From assembly GCF_016793595.1 (NCBI RefSeq), contig NZ_JAEULY010000001.1, positions 39,899 to 103,898 of the forward strand: a stretch of 64,000 bases of DNA, given 5' to 3'. Below, piece by piece: positions 17,466 through 25,816 of the stretch; position 1 is the stretch's first letter, and each line of letters starts with the position of its first letter. The translations under genes were made by a program, and so were the position numbers. The notes below the pieces were generated by a model. It was not told the DNA's origin, searched no databases, and was given only the letters and a program-made list of their open reading frames with translations. This DNA comes from Phreatobacter sp. (GTDB lineage: Bacteria; Pseudomonadota; Alphaproteobacteria; Rhizobiales; Phreatobacteraceae).

Positions 17466-17575
17466 GGCGATGCTCCGGCGAGCCGCGGGTGCGGCACGGG
17501 GCGCGAGACTTACCGCGATGCGCGTTTCCCGCGCGTGACGCCGGCCCGCGCGCCGGATTGCGCGGGCGCGACGGG

Positions 17576-19834
17576 TCAGGGCGTCGTCACGATGGCCTCG
17601 CCGGTGACGGTCACGGTTGCGGCAAGCGTCGCGTTCGAGTCCGTGCCGGCATAGACCTCGTATTCGCCGGGCTCGACATGGTAGCGGCCCTGGTCGTCGT
17701 GGAAGCCCAGCGAGCGGACTGGTAGCGCGAAGCGCACCGAGCGCGCGGCGCCCGGCTCCAGCGCGACCTTCTCGAAATGGCGGAGCTGGCGCAGCGGCCG
17801 GGACCGCGAGGCGACCTTCTGGCGGACGTAGAACTGCACGACCTCCTGCCCGGCGGGGCCGCCGGCGTGGGCGAGGCGCACCTCGCCGGCAATGGTGCCG
17901 CTGATCGGCACGGAGGGCGCATCGAGCCGGAGATTGTCCAGCGTGAACCGGGAGTAGGACAGGCCGAAGCCGAAGGGGAACAGCGGCTCCATGCTCTCGT
18001 CGAGATAGCCGGTTTCGTAGCGGAAGTGCTTCACGCGCGGGCGGCCGGTCGGCAGGCGGTCGTAGTAGATCGGCACCTGTCCGGTGGCGCGCGGGAAGGT
18101 CATCGGCAGCTTGCCGCTCGGATTGACCCGGCCGGCGATCACCTCGGCGATGGCGGTGCGGCCCTCGGTGCCGAGGTGGAATGCCTGGAGGATGGCCGCC
18201 ACGCGGCCGACGAAACGGGTCAGCACGAAGGGACGCGAGGTGTGCATGACGACCACGACAGGCTTGCCGGTGGCGATCAGCGCGTCGAGCAGGGCCTGTT
18301 GCGGCTGCGGCAGGTCGAGATGGGCGCGGGAGGTGCCTTCGCCGATCTGCTCGCAATCCTCGCCGAGCATGACCACGACGAGGTCGGCGGCGCGCGCGGT
18401 CGCAACGGCGCCGGCCGTATTGCCTGCGGCGAGATTGCAATGGGTCGCCAGACCGCGCGAGGAGGCGATGCGCACTCGGCCGGCGAAGAGGCGCGCGAGT
18501 TCGTCGGTCAGGCGATCGGGCCGGACACGCGGCAGGCCTGCCTTGTCGGAATATTGCCAGTCCTCCTGATGGGTGGCGAGCCCGCCGATCACAGCGATGG
18601 ACCGCACCGAAGGCTTCACGGGCAGGACATTGCCCTCGTTCCGGAGCAAAACGATGGATTCGCGGGCGACGGCCAGCGAGTCCGCCCGGGACTGCGGCGT
18701 GGCGAGGTCGCGCCTTGCGAGCGCGGGATCGTAGGGCGCCTCATCGAACAGACCCATATGCATCTTGACCCGCAGCACGCGTCGGACGGCGTCGTCGAGC
18801 CGCGCGGCCGGCACCGTGCCGGCGCGCACGAGATCGGCGAGATGGGCGTCGAAGAGGCCGGACATCATGTCCATGTCGACGCCGGCCATGAAGGCCCGGC
18901 GTACCGCATCGGGGCCATCGGCCGCCGTGCCGTGGTTCATGAGTTCGCGCACGGATTCGAAGTCCGAAACCACGAAGCCGCGAAACCCGAACCTGCCCTT
19001 CAGGATCTCGGTGACGAGGCCGCGATCCGCCGTGGATGCCACGCCGTTCATGGCGCTGAGCGAGGTCATGACCGTGAAGGTGCCGGCGGCGAGCGCCGCC
19101 TGGAACGGCGGCATGTGGTAGTCCCAGAGTTTGGAGACGGGAATCCAGACACTGTTGTAGTCGCGCCCGCCCTCGGCCTCGCCATAGCCGATGAAATGCT
19201 TGGCGGAGGTGGCAAGGCCGCCCCTGTGGTAGCCCGCAACGCGCGCTGCCGCGACCAGCGTCGCCAGATGCACGTCCTCGCCGGCGCCTTCCATGACGCG
19301 GCCCCAACGGGCGTCGCGCGTCATGTCGATCATCGGCGCGAAGGTCCAGTTGATGCCGGCGGCGCGCGCCTCGCGGGCGGACCAGTAGGAGGCGAGCTCG
19401 ACAAGGCGCAGGTTGAAGGTGGCCGCCTGGCCGATGGGCTGGGGGAAATAGGTCGCGAAGCCGTTGATGGCGTCGAGCGCGATGATCGGCGGAATGCCAA
19501 GCCGCGAGCGGGCGGCATGTTGCTGAACCTCACGGATATGCGCGGGCTCGGTGAAGTTCATCACCGCGCCGGTGCGGCCCTCGCGAAGCCATTCCATGCG
19601 GAACTCGTCGCCGCGGCCCCAGAGGTTGAGCTGGCCAACCTTCTCGGCAAGCGTCATGCGGGCGAGAAGCTCCTCGACCCGTTGCTCGATTAGCTGCGCT
19701 TCCTCGCCGGTCTTCCAGGCGAGATGCGGCGGCTGCGCAGGCTGCGCCGCCGCCGGTGTCGCTGAAAGAAGCACTGCCAATGCGAGGGGCGCGAGGGCGA
19801 ACGTCGCCGGAACGCGGCGCAGAAATGAATTCAT
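17576..19834 (-). CDS. bglX: Glycoside hydrolase family 3 beta-glucosidase
   Basis: The protein has 752 residues with a signal peptide, so it is periplasmic or exported. It starts with RVEELLARMTLAEKVGQLNLWG. The GH3 N-terminal barrel has the nucleophile Asp in GFRGFVVSDFESV. The (alpha/beta)6 domain has VVVMLGEDCEQIGEGTSRAHLDLPQPQQALL. The C-terminal fibronectin III-like domain has VQFYVRQK and LRHFEKVALEPG. This matches periplasmic BglX. It would release glucose or related sugars from oligosaccharides, possibly plant-derived; the substrate is not certain. It is divergent from the hydrolase genes. Confidence 0.9.
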   Translation of the reverse strand: MNSFLRRVPATFALAPLALAVLLSATPAAAQPAQPPHLAWKTGEEAQLIEQRVEELLARMTLAEKVGQLNLWGRGDEFRMEWLREGRTGAVMNFTEPAHIREVQQHAARSRLGIPPIIALDAINGFATYFPQPIGQAATFNLRLVELASYWSAREARAAGINWTFAPMIDMTRDARWGRVMEGAGEDVHLATLVAAARVAGYHRGGLATSAKHFIGYGEAEGGRDYNSVWIPVSKLWDYHMPPFQAALAAGTFTVMTSLSAMNGVASTADRGLVTEILKGRFGFRGFVVSDFESVRELMNHGTAADGPDAVRRAFMAGVDMDMMSGLFDAHLADLVRAGTVPAARLDDAVRRVLRVKMHMGLFDEAPYDPALARRDLATPQSRADSLAVARESIVLLRNEGNVLPVKPSVRSIAVIGGLATHQEDWQYSDKAGLPRVRPDRLTDELARLFAGRVRIASSRGLATHCNLAAGNTAGAVATARAADLVVVMLGEDCEQIGEGTSRAHLDLPQPQQALLDALIATGKPVVVVMHTSRPFVLTRFVGRVAAILQAFHLGTEGRTAIAEVIAGRVNPSGKLPMTFPRATGQVPIYYDRLPTGRPRVKHFRYETGYLDESMEPLFPFGFGLSYSRFTLDNLRLDAPSVPISGTIAGEVRLAHAGGPAGQEVVQFYVRQKVASRSRPLRQLRHFEKVALEPGAARSVRFALPVRSLGFHDDQGRYHVEPGEYEVYAGTDSNATLAATVTVTGEAIVTTP

Positions 19835-19953
19835 CGGACCGGCAAGGCTCCCCCAAGAGGCTCCATCTTCCTAGCCGCGACGCCCAAGGCTTCGCAATGC
19901 GGCATTGCGCAGCCCGCCTTTCGTTGGCGGAATGCCGGCGCTAAGGAAACCAG

Positions 19954-20736
19954 ATGCCAGCTTTGCCCTTCCCACTGCCGATGCAGACCTTCTCATCCTC
20001 CGGTGTCGAGATCGCCTATTTCGATACGGGCGAGGGGGATCCCGTTCTCTGCATCCACGGTTTCGCCTCGACCGCCCATATCAACTGGACCTATCCGGGC
20101 TGGGTCGAGACCCTGACCAAGGCCGGCCGCCGGGTCATCGCGCTCGACAATCGCGGCCATGGCGGCTCGGCGAAGCTCTACGATCCCGCCCAGTATCACA
20201 CCACGCTGATGGCGGAGGATGCCCGCGCGCTGCTGGACCATCTCGGCATCGATCGAACGGTGGTGCTCGGCTATTCGATGGGTTCGCGCATCACCGCCTT
20301 CCTCGCCCAGCGTCATCCGGACCGGGTGAGCGCGGCGATCATGGGCGGGCTCGGCATCAAGCTGGTCGACGGCGTCGGCCTGCCCGAGAGCATCGCCGAG
20401 GCACTGGAGGCAGAGACGCTGGAGGAGGTGACCGACCCGCAGGGCCGGATGTTCCGGGCCTTCGCCATGCAGACCAGGTCGGACCGGCGGGCGCTCGCGG
20501 CCTGTATCCGCGGCTCGCGCAACCTGATGAGCCGCGAGGACGCGGCCACGATCCGCTGCCCCGTGCTGATCGCCGTCGGCACAAGGGACGCCATTGCCGG
20601 CGGGCCGGAGCCGCTCGCCGCGATCATCCCAAAGGGGGAGGCGCTTTCCATCCCGGACCGGGATCATATGCCGGCGGTTGGCGACAAGGTGTTCAAGGCG
20701 GGCGCTCTCGATTTTCTCGCGCGCACGAAAGCCTGA
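19954..20736 (+). CDS. Alpha/beta hydrolase (first of two)
   Basis: The protein has 260 residues. The fold is clear: LCIHGFAS oxyanion region near residue 33, the nucleophile in GYSMGSRITAFL (about 107-118), an acid in VGTRDAI and His in the region IPDRDHMPAVGD. The catalytic Ser sits in G-Y-S-M-G. The substrate is unknown. It is followed 30 bases later by a second, distantly similar hydrolase, so the two are likely cotranscribed. Confidence 0.83.
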   Translation: MPALPFPLPMQTFSSSGVEIAYFDTGEGDPVLCIHGFASTAHINWTYPGWVETLTKAGRRVIALDNRGHGGSAKLYDPAQYHTTLMAEDARALLDHLGIDRTVVLGYSMGSRITAFLAQRHPDRVSAAIMGGLGIKLVDGVGLPESIAEALEAETLEEVTDPQGRMFRAFAMQTRSDRRALAACIRGSRNLMSREDAATIRCPVLIAVGTRDAIAGGPEPLAAIIPKGEALSIPDRDHMPAVGDKVFKAGALDFLARTKA

Positions 20737-20766
20737 TCGCGAGCCCTGACAAGGACCCCGACGCAT

Positions 20767-21621
20767 ATGTCCATCCATCCCCGTCATGCGACCTTCACGG
20801 GCGTCGCCGGCAACCGGCTCGAGGCCGACATCTACGGCCACGGCGAGCGGACCGCGCTGCTGCTGCACGGCGGCGGCCAGACGCGCCATGCCTGGCGCGG
20901 CGCGGCCCGCAAGCTCGCCGAGCGCGGCTTCACGGCGATTCCGGTCGACCAGCGCGGGCACGGCGACAGCGAGTGGGTGAAGGGCGGCCATTACGGCTTT
21001 CTCGACTATGCGGACGACGCCGCCCTGCTCGGCAGGCAGATCGAGGAACGCTTCGGCACCAAGCCGGTCGCCATCGGCGCATCGCTGGGCGGCATGGCCT
21101 CGCTGACCGCCATCGGGCGGGAGCCCTGCTTTTCGGCGCTGATTCTCGTCGACATCGTGCCGCGTGTAGAGGAGGAGGGCGTCCGGCATGTCCACGCCTT
21201 CATGCAGGCGCGGGTGGAGGACGGATTCGCGACCATCGAAGAGGCGGCCGAACAGGTCGCCGCCTATCTGCCGAACCGGACGCGGCCCCCTTCCGTCGAC
21301 GGCCTGCGCAAGAACCTAAGGCAGAAGCCGAACGGACGCTGGTACTGGCACTGGGATCCGGCCTTCATGACCGGCCTGCGTACTCCCGCCATGGACCGCC
21401 AGCAGGCCGTGGAGACGATGGAAGCTGCTGCGAAGAGCCTGACTGTTCCGACGCTGCTGGTGCGCGGCGGGGCATCCGACATCGTCACGCCGGCGGCGGC
21501 AAAGGCCTTCCTCGACGTCGTTCCGCATGCGCGGCTCGTCGATGTCGGCGGCGCAGGTCACATGGTCGCCGGCGACAAGAACGATGTCTTCGCGGCGGCG
21601 ATCATCGATTTCCTCGGCTGA
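20767..21621 (+). CDS. Alpha/beta hydrolase (second of two)
   Basis: The protein has 284 residues. It has LLLHGGGQTRHAWRG near residue 35, PVDQRGHGDSEW, a nucleophile in GASLGGMAS, the acid in VRGGASDIVTP and the His in GGAGHMVAGD. This is the bromoperoxidase/esterase-like layout. The ATG follows a weak AAGGACC ribosome site. It is one of a pair with the preceding hydrolase. No substrate can be stated. Confidence 0.83.
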   Translation: MSIHPRHATFTGVAGNRLEADIYGHGERTALLLHGGGQTRHAWRGAARKLAERGFTAIPVDQRGHGDSEWVKGGHYGFLDYADDAALLGRQIEERFGTKPVAIGASLGGMASLTAIGREPCFSALILVDIVPRVEEEGVRHVHAFMQARVEDGFATIEEAAEQVAAYLPNRTRPPSVDGLRKNLRQKPNGRWYWHWDPAFMTGLRTPAMDRQQAVETMEAAAKSLTVPTLLVRGGASDIVTPAAAKAFLDVVPHARLVDVGGAGHMVAGDKNDVFAAAIIDFLG

Positions 21622-21772
21622 TTCCGGAAATCGCTGCAAGTCTTTGGCGTTGTGCGGGAATCCCTGCGCGTGCTGACAATCCGATTCCGTTCCGCCGCGA
21701 TCTTCTTCATGTTTTGATTCCGATTCAGCCGGCGCGGCGATTCGCCTGTCGCGCGGAAATATTCGCGGGCCG

Positions 21773-21800
21773 TGTCACATTCGCCCATGCCGGTCTCGTC
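21773..21800 (+). promoter_or_regulatory. ECF41-type promoter ahead of the CMD-sigma operon
   Basis: TGTCACA (21773-21779) and CGTC (21797-21800) are separated by 17 bases, matching the -35 and -10 elements known for ECF41 sigma factors (TGTCACA and CGTC, about 16 apart). It lies about 50 bases ahead of the carboxymuconolactone decarboxylase gene, which is followed immediately by an ECF41 sigma gene. Autoregulation is the natural reading. Confidence 0.7.
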
Positions 21801-21850
21801 CTGACGTCGAACAGTCGGCGGGAGGCCGGCGATCCGATGGAGAAGACCAA

Positions 21851-22306
21851 ATGAAAGCGCGCCTGAACACGTTCACCGCTTCGCCTGCCGCGATGAAGGT
21901 GATGATGGATTTCTCGGCGGCCGTGACCGCGCTCGACATCGAGCACAGCCTGCAGGAATTGGTGAAAATCCGCGCCTCGCAGATCAACGGCTGCGGCTTC
22001 TGCCTGCACATGCACACGCGCGACGCGCTGAAGCAGGGCGAGAGCGCCGAGCGCATCTTCCTGCTCGACGGCTGGCGCGAGTCGCCGCTCTACACCGATC
22101 GCGAGCGTGCCGCGCTGGCCTGGACCGAGGCGCTGACCAGGTTGCCGGGAACGGTGGTTCCCGACGATGTCTACGAGCAGGTGAAGGCGCATTTCACGGC
22201 GGACGAACAGGTGAAGCTGACCGTGATCATCGGCGCGATCAACACCTGGAACCGGATCAATGTCGGCTTCCAGGTGCCCCATCCCGTGAGCAGGACGGCT
22301 GCCTGA
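21851..22306 (+). CDS. Carboxymuconolactone decarboxylase (AhpD-like) protein
   Basis: The protein has 151 residues of the CMD/AhpD fold. The redox motif C-x2-C-x3-H is Cys48, Cys51 and His55 (NGCGFCLHMH). WTEALT near residue 100 and NTWNRINVGFQVP near the end match the ECF41-linked subgroup. It probably acts in thiol-dependent peroxide or redox chemistry. GGAG stands eight bases before the ATG. It ends two bases before the sigma factor gene and has an ECF41-type promoter upstream. Confidence 0.88.
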   Translation: MKARLNTFTASPAAMKVMMDFSAAVTALDIEHSLQELVKIRASQINGCGFCLHMHTRDALKQGESAERIFLLDGWRESPLYTDRERAALAWTEALTRLPGTVVPDDVYEQVKAHFTADEQVKLTVIIGAINTWNRINVGFQVPHPVSRTAA

Positions 22307-22307
22307 C

Positions 22308-23180
22308 ATGGCGAGCGGCGGCGACGCAGCGGCGGTCTTCGACGCGCAGCGGCCACGGCTGGTGCGCATCGCCTACCGGATGCTCGGTTCGGTCGCCGAG
22401 GCGGAGGACGTGGTTCAGGATGCCTGGCTGCGCTGGCATCAGGCGGACCGCGCAAACGTGCGCGACCCCGCCGCCTTCCTCGCCCGCACGGTGTCGCGGC
22501 TGTCGCTCGACGTGCTCAAGTCGGCGCGGGTGAGGCGGGAGGCCTATGTCGGCCCGTGGCTGCCCGAACCGATCCTCGTCACGGAGGAGGAGCCCGAGGA
22601 CGATGTGACCCTCACCCTGATGATGGCGCTGGAGCGGCTGTCGCCGCTGGAGCGCGCCGCCTTCCTGCTCCACGACGTGTTCGGCATGCCGTTCGAGGAG
22701 ATCGCGGTCGCCGTCGACCGCGACCCGGCGGCGTGCCGGCAGCTTGCGGCCAGGGCACGGACCCATGTGCGGGGGGAGCGCCCCCGCTATCGCGTCGAGA
22801 AGGAGCGGGGGCTTGCGATCGCCAGCGCCTTTCTCGATGCCTCGCGCTCCGGCGATGTCGGCGCGCTGAAGGGCCTGCTGGCGGCGGACGTCGTGCTGCA
22901 CTCGGACGGCGGCGGCAAGCGCGTCGCGGCCCAGAAGCCGGTGGTCGGCGAAGCGGTCGTGACGCGCTTCTACCGGCATTGGGCCGAGAAGGGCGGTTAT
23001 CGTCGCCCGGCCGTCCTTCACGTCGGACTGATCGACGGGTTGCCGGGATATGTGACCGAGGAGGCCGACGGCATTCAAGTCACGGTTCTCGGCATCGAGG
23101 ACGGGCGCATCGCGGCGATCTATGTCGTGCGCAATCCCGACAAGCTGGCGCGGCTGGCGGCGCAGTTCGCCCGCGTCTGA
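22308..23180 (+). CDS. sigJ: ECF41 RNA polymerase sigma factor with fused SnoaL-like domain
   Basis: The protein has 290 residues. Region 2 is about 12-75 (RPRLVRIAYRMLGS-AEAEDVVQDAWLRW) and region 4 is about 110-155. The linker has WLPEP (84-88). The C-terminal SnoaL-like domain has DGGGK (200-204) and ends with NPDKLARL. These three short motifs define the ECF41 group, in which the fused C-terminal domain replaces an anti-sigma factor. The signal sensed is unknown. No anti-sigma gene is adjacent, as expected. Confidence 0.93.
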   Translation: MASGGDAAAVFDAQRPRLVRIAYRMLGSVAEAEDVVQDAWLRWHQADRANVRDPAAFLARTVSRLSLDVLKSARVRREAYVGPWLPEPILVTEEEPEDDVTLTLMMALERLSPLERAAFLLHDVFGMPFEEIAVAVDRDPAACRQLAARARTHVRGERPRYRVEKERGLAIASAFLDASRSGDVGALKGLLAADVVLHSDGGGKRVAAQKPVVGEAVVTRFYRHWAEKGGYRRPAVLHVGLIDGLPGYVTEEADGIQVTVLGIEDGRIAAIYVVRNPDKLARLAAQFARV

Positions 23181-23277
23181 AACATGGCGCGAAGCAGTGG
23201 AAACACGGCAGCGGCGGCACGGCATGGCGGGGTAATCCTCCGCCGGTAGAGGCATGGCGACCCACAGGGAGACCGTC

Positions 23278-24081
23278 ATGACCGCCGCCCGTTTCGCTCT
23301 CGTCCCCGTCTTCGCGCTTGTCGCGTTCGCGCCGGCCTCCGCCCAGCAGCCCGGCCTGTCGCCCGGCATCCCGCCATCCGTCGGGCAGGAGATCGACCGG
23401 GCGCTGTCGCAGGTGCCGGGCAGTGCGCGCGGCGGGGCCGGCGCGCCCACGGTCGGCGCCGAGGTCGACGCGATGATCAACGGCGCGCGCGCCGGCCGCC
23501 CGGCGGCTCCCCGGCAGGTGGCGGTGGCCTTCGCGAACCGCACGCCCCACAAGGCGTTGGTCGTCCAGTTCACGCAGGTCGGCCGTCCGGACTGGGGCGC
23601 CAACCGCCTCGTCCGCGAGCGCTTCAACGCCGGCGCGACCATGCGCTGGCGCGTCGATGGCCCGGAATGCCGTTACGACGTGCGGATCACTTTCGAGGAA
23701 GGCAATGAGTTCGTCCGCCTCGACCATGATTTCTGCGCGCAGGAGAAGATCGAGATCACCGCCATCGATGCGCCTGTGGCCGCCATGCCCGCGCGCGATG
23801 CCGTTGCCCTCTACCGGGTGGTCAACCCGACCGACCGCGTCGTCTCGGTGCTGCGCGTGACGCCCTCGGGTGCCGGCCGGCCTGGTCCCGACCTGCTCGG
23901 CGAATGGGTGATGATGAAGGGCGATCACTATACCGGCCGCGTCGCCCGCGGCGGCCAGTGCCTCTACGACATCCGCATCGGCTTCAATCCCGAGGAGACC
24001 CAGACCGCCACCATCGCGCGACAGAACCTGTGCGAGACCTCGGAGATCATCGTTCCGGCCCGCGCAACGACGGGCGGCTGA
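23278..24081 (+). CDS. Secreted protein of unknown function
   Basis: The protein has 267 residues. The ATG at 23278 has GGGAG upstream and gives a signal peptide ending at SAQ. After a Pro/Gly-rich stretch (about 22-75) come two similar parts that each include a Cys-containing strand: FNAGATMRWRVDGPECRYDVRITFEEGNEF and HYTGRVARGGQCLYDIRIGFNPEE. This suggests an internal duplication of a beta domain with paired Cys residues. I do not recognise the family. Confidence 0.6.
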   Translation: MTAARFALVPVFALVAFAPASAQQPGLSPGIPPSVGQEIDRALSQVPGSARGGAGAPTVGAEVDAMINGARAGRPAAPRQVAVAFANRTPHKALVVQFTQVGRPDWGANRLVRERFNAGATMRWRVDGPECRYDVRITFEEGNEFVRLDHDFCAQEKIEITAIDAPVAAMPARDAVALYRVVNPTDRVVSVLRVTPSGAGRPGPDLLGEWVMMKGDHYTGRVARGGQCLYDIRIGFNPEETQTATIARQNLCETSEIIVPARATTGG

Positions 24082-24082
24082 A

Positions 24083-24484
24083 TCAGGCAGCCTTGACACG
24101 GGCGCGATGCCCGACGGGCTGGCGGGACCTCGCGCCCGCCGCCCGGACCGCCTTCAGGCGGTGGCCGATGGCGACGATTGCCTCGATGGCGGGGACAAGT
24201 TCGCGTCCCAATGGCGTCAGCGCATATTCGGCCGAGGGCGGCGAGGTCGGCACCAGCTTTCGCTGCACCACGCCGCTCGCCATCATTTCCTTGAGCCGCG
24301 TCGACAGCATCTTCGGCGAGATGTCGGGGATATCGGCGCGCAGTTCGCCGAAACGGCGCGGTCCCGCCATCAGATACCAGACGATGTTGGGCGTCCAGGC
24401 GCCGCCGAGAATGGCCATGCATTCGCCGAGCGGGCAGGTCGGCGGCATCGGCTCCGCCTTGTTCTTCCGCATTTTCAAGGCCAT
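24083..24484 (-). CDS. HxlR-family transcriptional regulator
   Basis: The protein has 133 residues. The start at 24484 has GGGAA upstream. The winged helix begins with CPLGECMAILGGAWTPNIVWYLMAGPRRFGELRADIPDISPKMLSTRLKEM, the HxlR signature. Cys18 in the CPLGEC segment is where redox-sensing members carry a reactive thiol. It is divergent from a flavodoxin-like quinone reductase gene, a common target of this family. The stop abuts the convergent secreted protein gene. Confidence 0.9.
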   Translation of the reverse strand: MALKMRKNKAEPMPPTCPLGECMAILGGAWTPNIVWYLMAGPRRFGELRADIPDISPKMLSTRLKEMMASGVVQRKLVPTSPPSAEYALTPLGRELVPAIEAIVAIGHRLKAVRAAGARSRQPVGHRARVKAA

Positions 24485-24620
24485 GGCGTCATTCCCAGTT
24501 ACCGGGCGGATACTGGAATGTGAAGTAGCATAAAGATATTCCCTATACAAAGGTGACTTCTGCTGACTACCTCACGCCCATTGCAGGCAGATGTCGCGAT
24601 GCGGCGCGAGGAGCATGACG

Positions 24621-25190
24621 ATGGCGAAGGTTGCGGTGGTCTATCATTCCGGTTACGGGCACACGAAGGTGCAGGCCGAGGCGGTGCAGCGCGGGGCGGC
24701 GTCGGTCGCCGGCACCGAGGCGAGCCTGGTCGCCGTCGAGGAGGTCGAGAGCCATTGGCCGCTGCTCGACGCGGCCGACGCCCTCATCTTCGGCGCGCCG
24801 ACCTACATGGCAGGCGCATCGGCGCCGTTCAAGGTGTTCCTGGACGAGACCTCCGGGCGCTGGGCCGGGCAGCAGTGGAAGGACAAGCTGGCGGCTGGCT
24901 TCACCAATTCGGCTGGCTATAACGGCGACAAGCTGGCGACGCTGCAGCAGTTCGCGCTGTTCGCCATGCAGCATGGCATGATCTGGGTCGGGCTTGGCCT
25001 GCTGCCCGGCAACCACACCAGCGCGGGTTCGCCGGAGGATTTGAACCGTCTTGCCGGTTTCCTCGGCGCCATGGCCCAGTCGAACGCCGATCAGGGGGCC
25101 GACCTCGTGCCGCCTGCGGCCGACCGCCTGACCGCCGAGCATCTCGGACGCCGCGTCGCAGAGGCCGCGCAGCGGTGGCGGCAGGCGTGA
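24621..25190 (+). CDS. Flavodoxin-like NAD(P)H:quinone oxidoreductase (WrbA-like)
   Basis: The protein has 189 residues. The FMN phosphate loop is AVVYHSGYGHTKVQAEAV at residues 4-21, followed by ADALIFGAPTYMAGASAPFKVFLDET and LAAGFTNSAGYNGDKLATLQQF, which are WrbA/flavodoxin features. GAGGAG stands seven bases before the ATG at 24621; an ATG six bases upstream is possible. It lies across a 136-base AT-richer control region from the HxlR regulator. Quinone reduction under HxlR control is the likely role. Confidence 0.82.
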   Translation: MAKVAVVYHSGYGHTKVQAEAVQRGAASVAGTEASLVAVEEVESHWPLLDAADALIFGAPTYMAGASAPFKVFLDETSGRWAGQQWKDKLAAGFTNSAGYNGDKLATLQQFALFAMQHGMIWVGLGLLPGNHTSAGSPEDLNRLAGFLGAMAQSNADQGADLVPPAADRLTAEHLGRRVAEAAQRWRQA

Positions 25191-25198
25191 GGCAGGCC

Positions 25199-25585
25199 AT
25201 GGCCGACGATTTCACCGCGCTGATGGCCGTCACGGCGCTCTACTTCGACGGACTTCACCACAGCGACACGCAGAGGCTGCGGCGAGTCTTCCATCCCCAG
25301 GCGATCTACGCCACGGCCACCGAGGGCAAGCTGACTCATCTCGGCATGGATGCCTATTTCGCCGTGGTCGATGCCCGCCAGTCGCCGGCGAGCCGCGGGG
25401 AAGTCAGGACCGACCAGATCATCTCGATCGAGTTCGCCGGACCGGTCACCGCGCTGGTGCGGGCCGAATGCGCGATCGGGCCGAGGGCCTTTCAGGACCT
25501 GTTGACCTTCGTGAAGCTCGACGGAGAGTGGCGCATCATCGCCAAGGTCTTTCACTTCGATCTGAGGGAGCAGGCCACGGCCTGA
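25199..25585 (+). CDS. NTF2-like (SnoaL/lumazine-binding type) protein
   Basis: The protein has 128 residues. ALYFDGLHHSDTQRLRRVFHPQAIYATATEGKLTHL and LLTFVKLDGEWRIIAKVFHFD give the cone-shaped NTF2-like fold, probably the Lumazine_bd_2 subgroup. No catalytic role can be assigned. It starts nine bases after the flavodoxin gene and ends nine bases before the tautomerase gene, so it belongs to the same transcript. Confidence 0.75.
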   Translation: MADDFTALMAVTALYFDGLHHSDTQRLRRVFHPQAIYATATEGKLTHLGMDAYFAVVDARQSPASRGEVRTDQIISIEFAGPVTALVRAECAIGPRAFQDLLTFVKLDGEWRIIAKVFHFDLREQATA

Positions 25586-25594
25586 CCGGAATCC

Positions 25595-25804
25595 ATGCCC
25601 TATGTGAACATCAAGATCACCCGCGAGGGGGCGACGGCCGATCAAAAGGCGCGTCTCATCAAGGGTGTCACCGACCTGCTGGTGGAGGTGTTGGCCAAGG
25701 AGCCGGCAACCACCTTCGTGGTAATCGACGAGGTGGCGCTGGAGGACTGGGGCGTCGGCGGCCTGCCGGTGGACGAGTTCCGCCGCCGCGTGGCAACGGA
25801 CTGA
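25595..25804 (+). CDS. 4-oxalocrotonate tautomerase family protein
   Basis: The protein has 69 residues. After Met removal Pro1 is the catalytic base (PYVNIKITREG). LLVEVLAKEPATTFVVIDEV and WGVGG match the small tautomerases of the 4-OT family. The substrate is unknown. It lies in a co-directional run with flavodoxin, NTF2-like and nitronate monooxygenase genes. Confidence 0.87.
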   Translation: MPYVNIKITREGATADQKARLIKGVTDLLVEVLAKEPATTFVVIDEVALEDWGVGGLPVDEFRRRVATD

Positions 25805-25816
25805 GGGATCGGGCGA

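Noticed and set aside
16338..18440. 700-residue minus-strand frame extending the DUF1176 gene
   Set aside because: Only the part from 17465 down has family motifs, a signal peptide and a ribosome site. The rest is a shadow of the GH3 gene.
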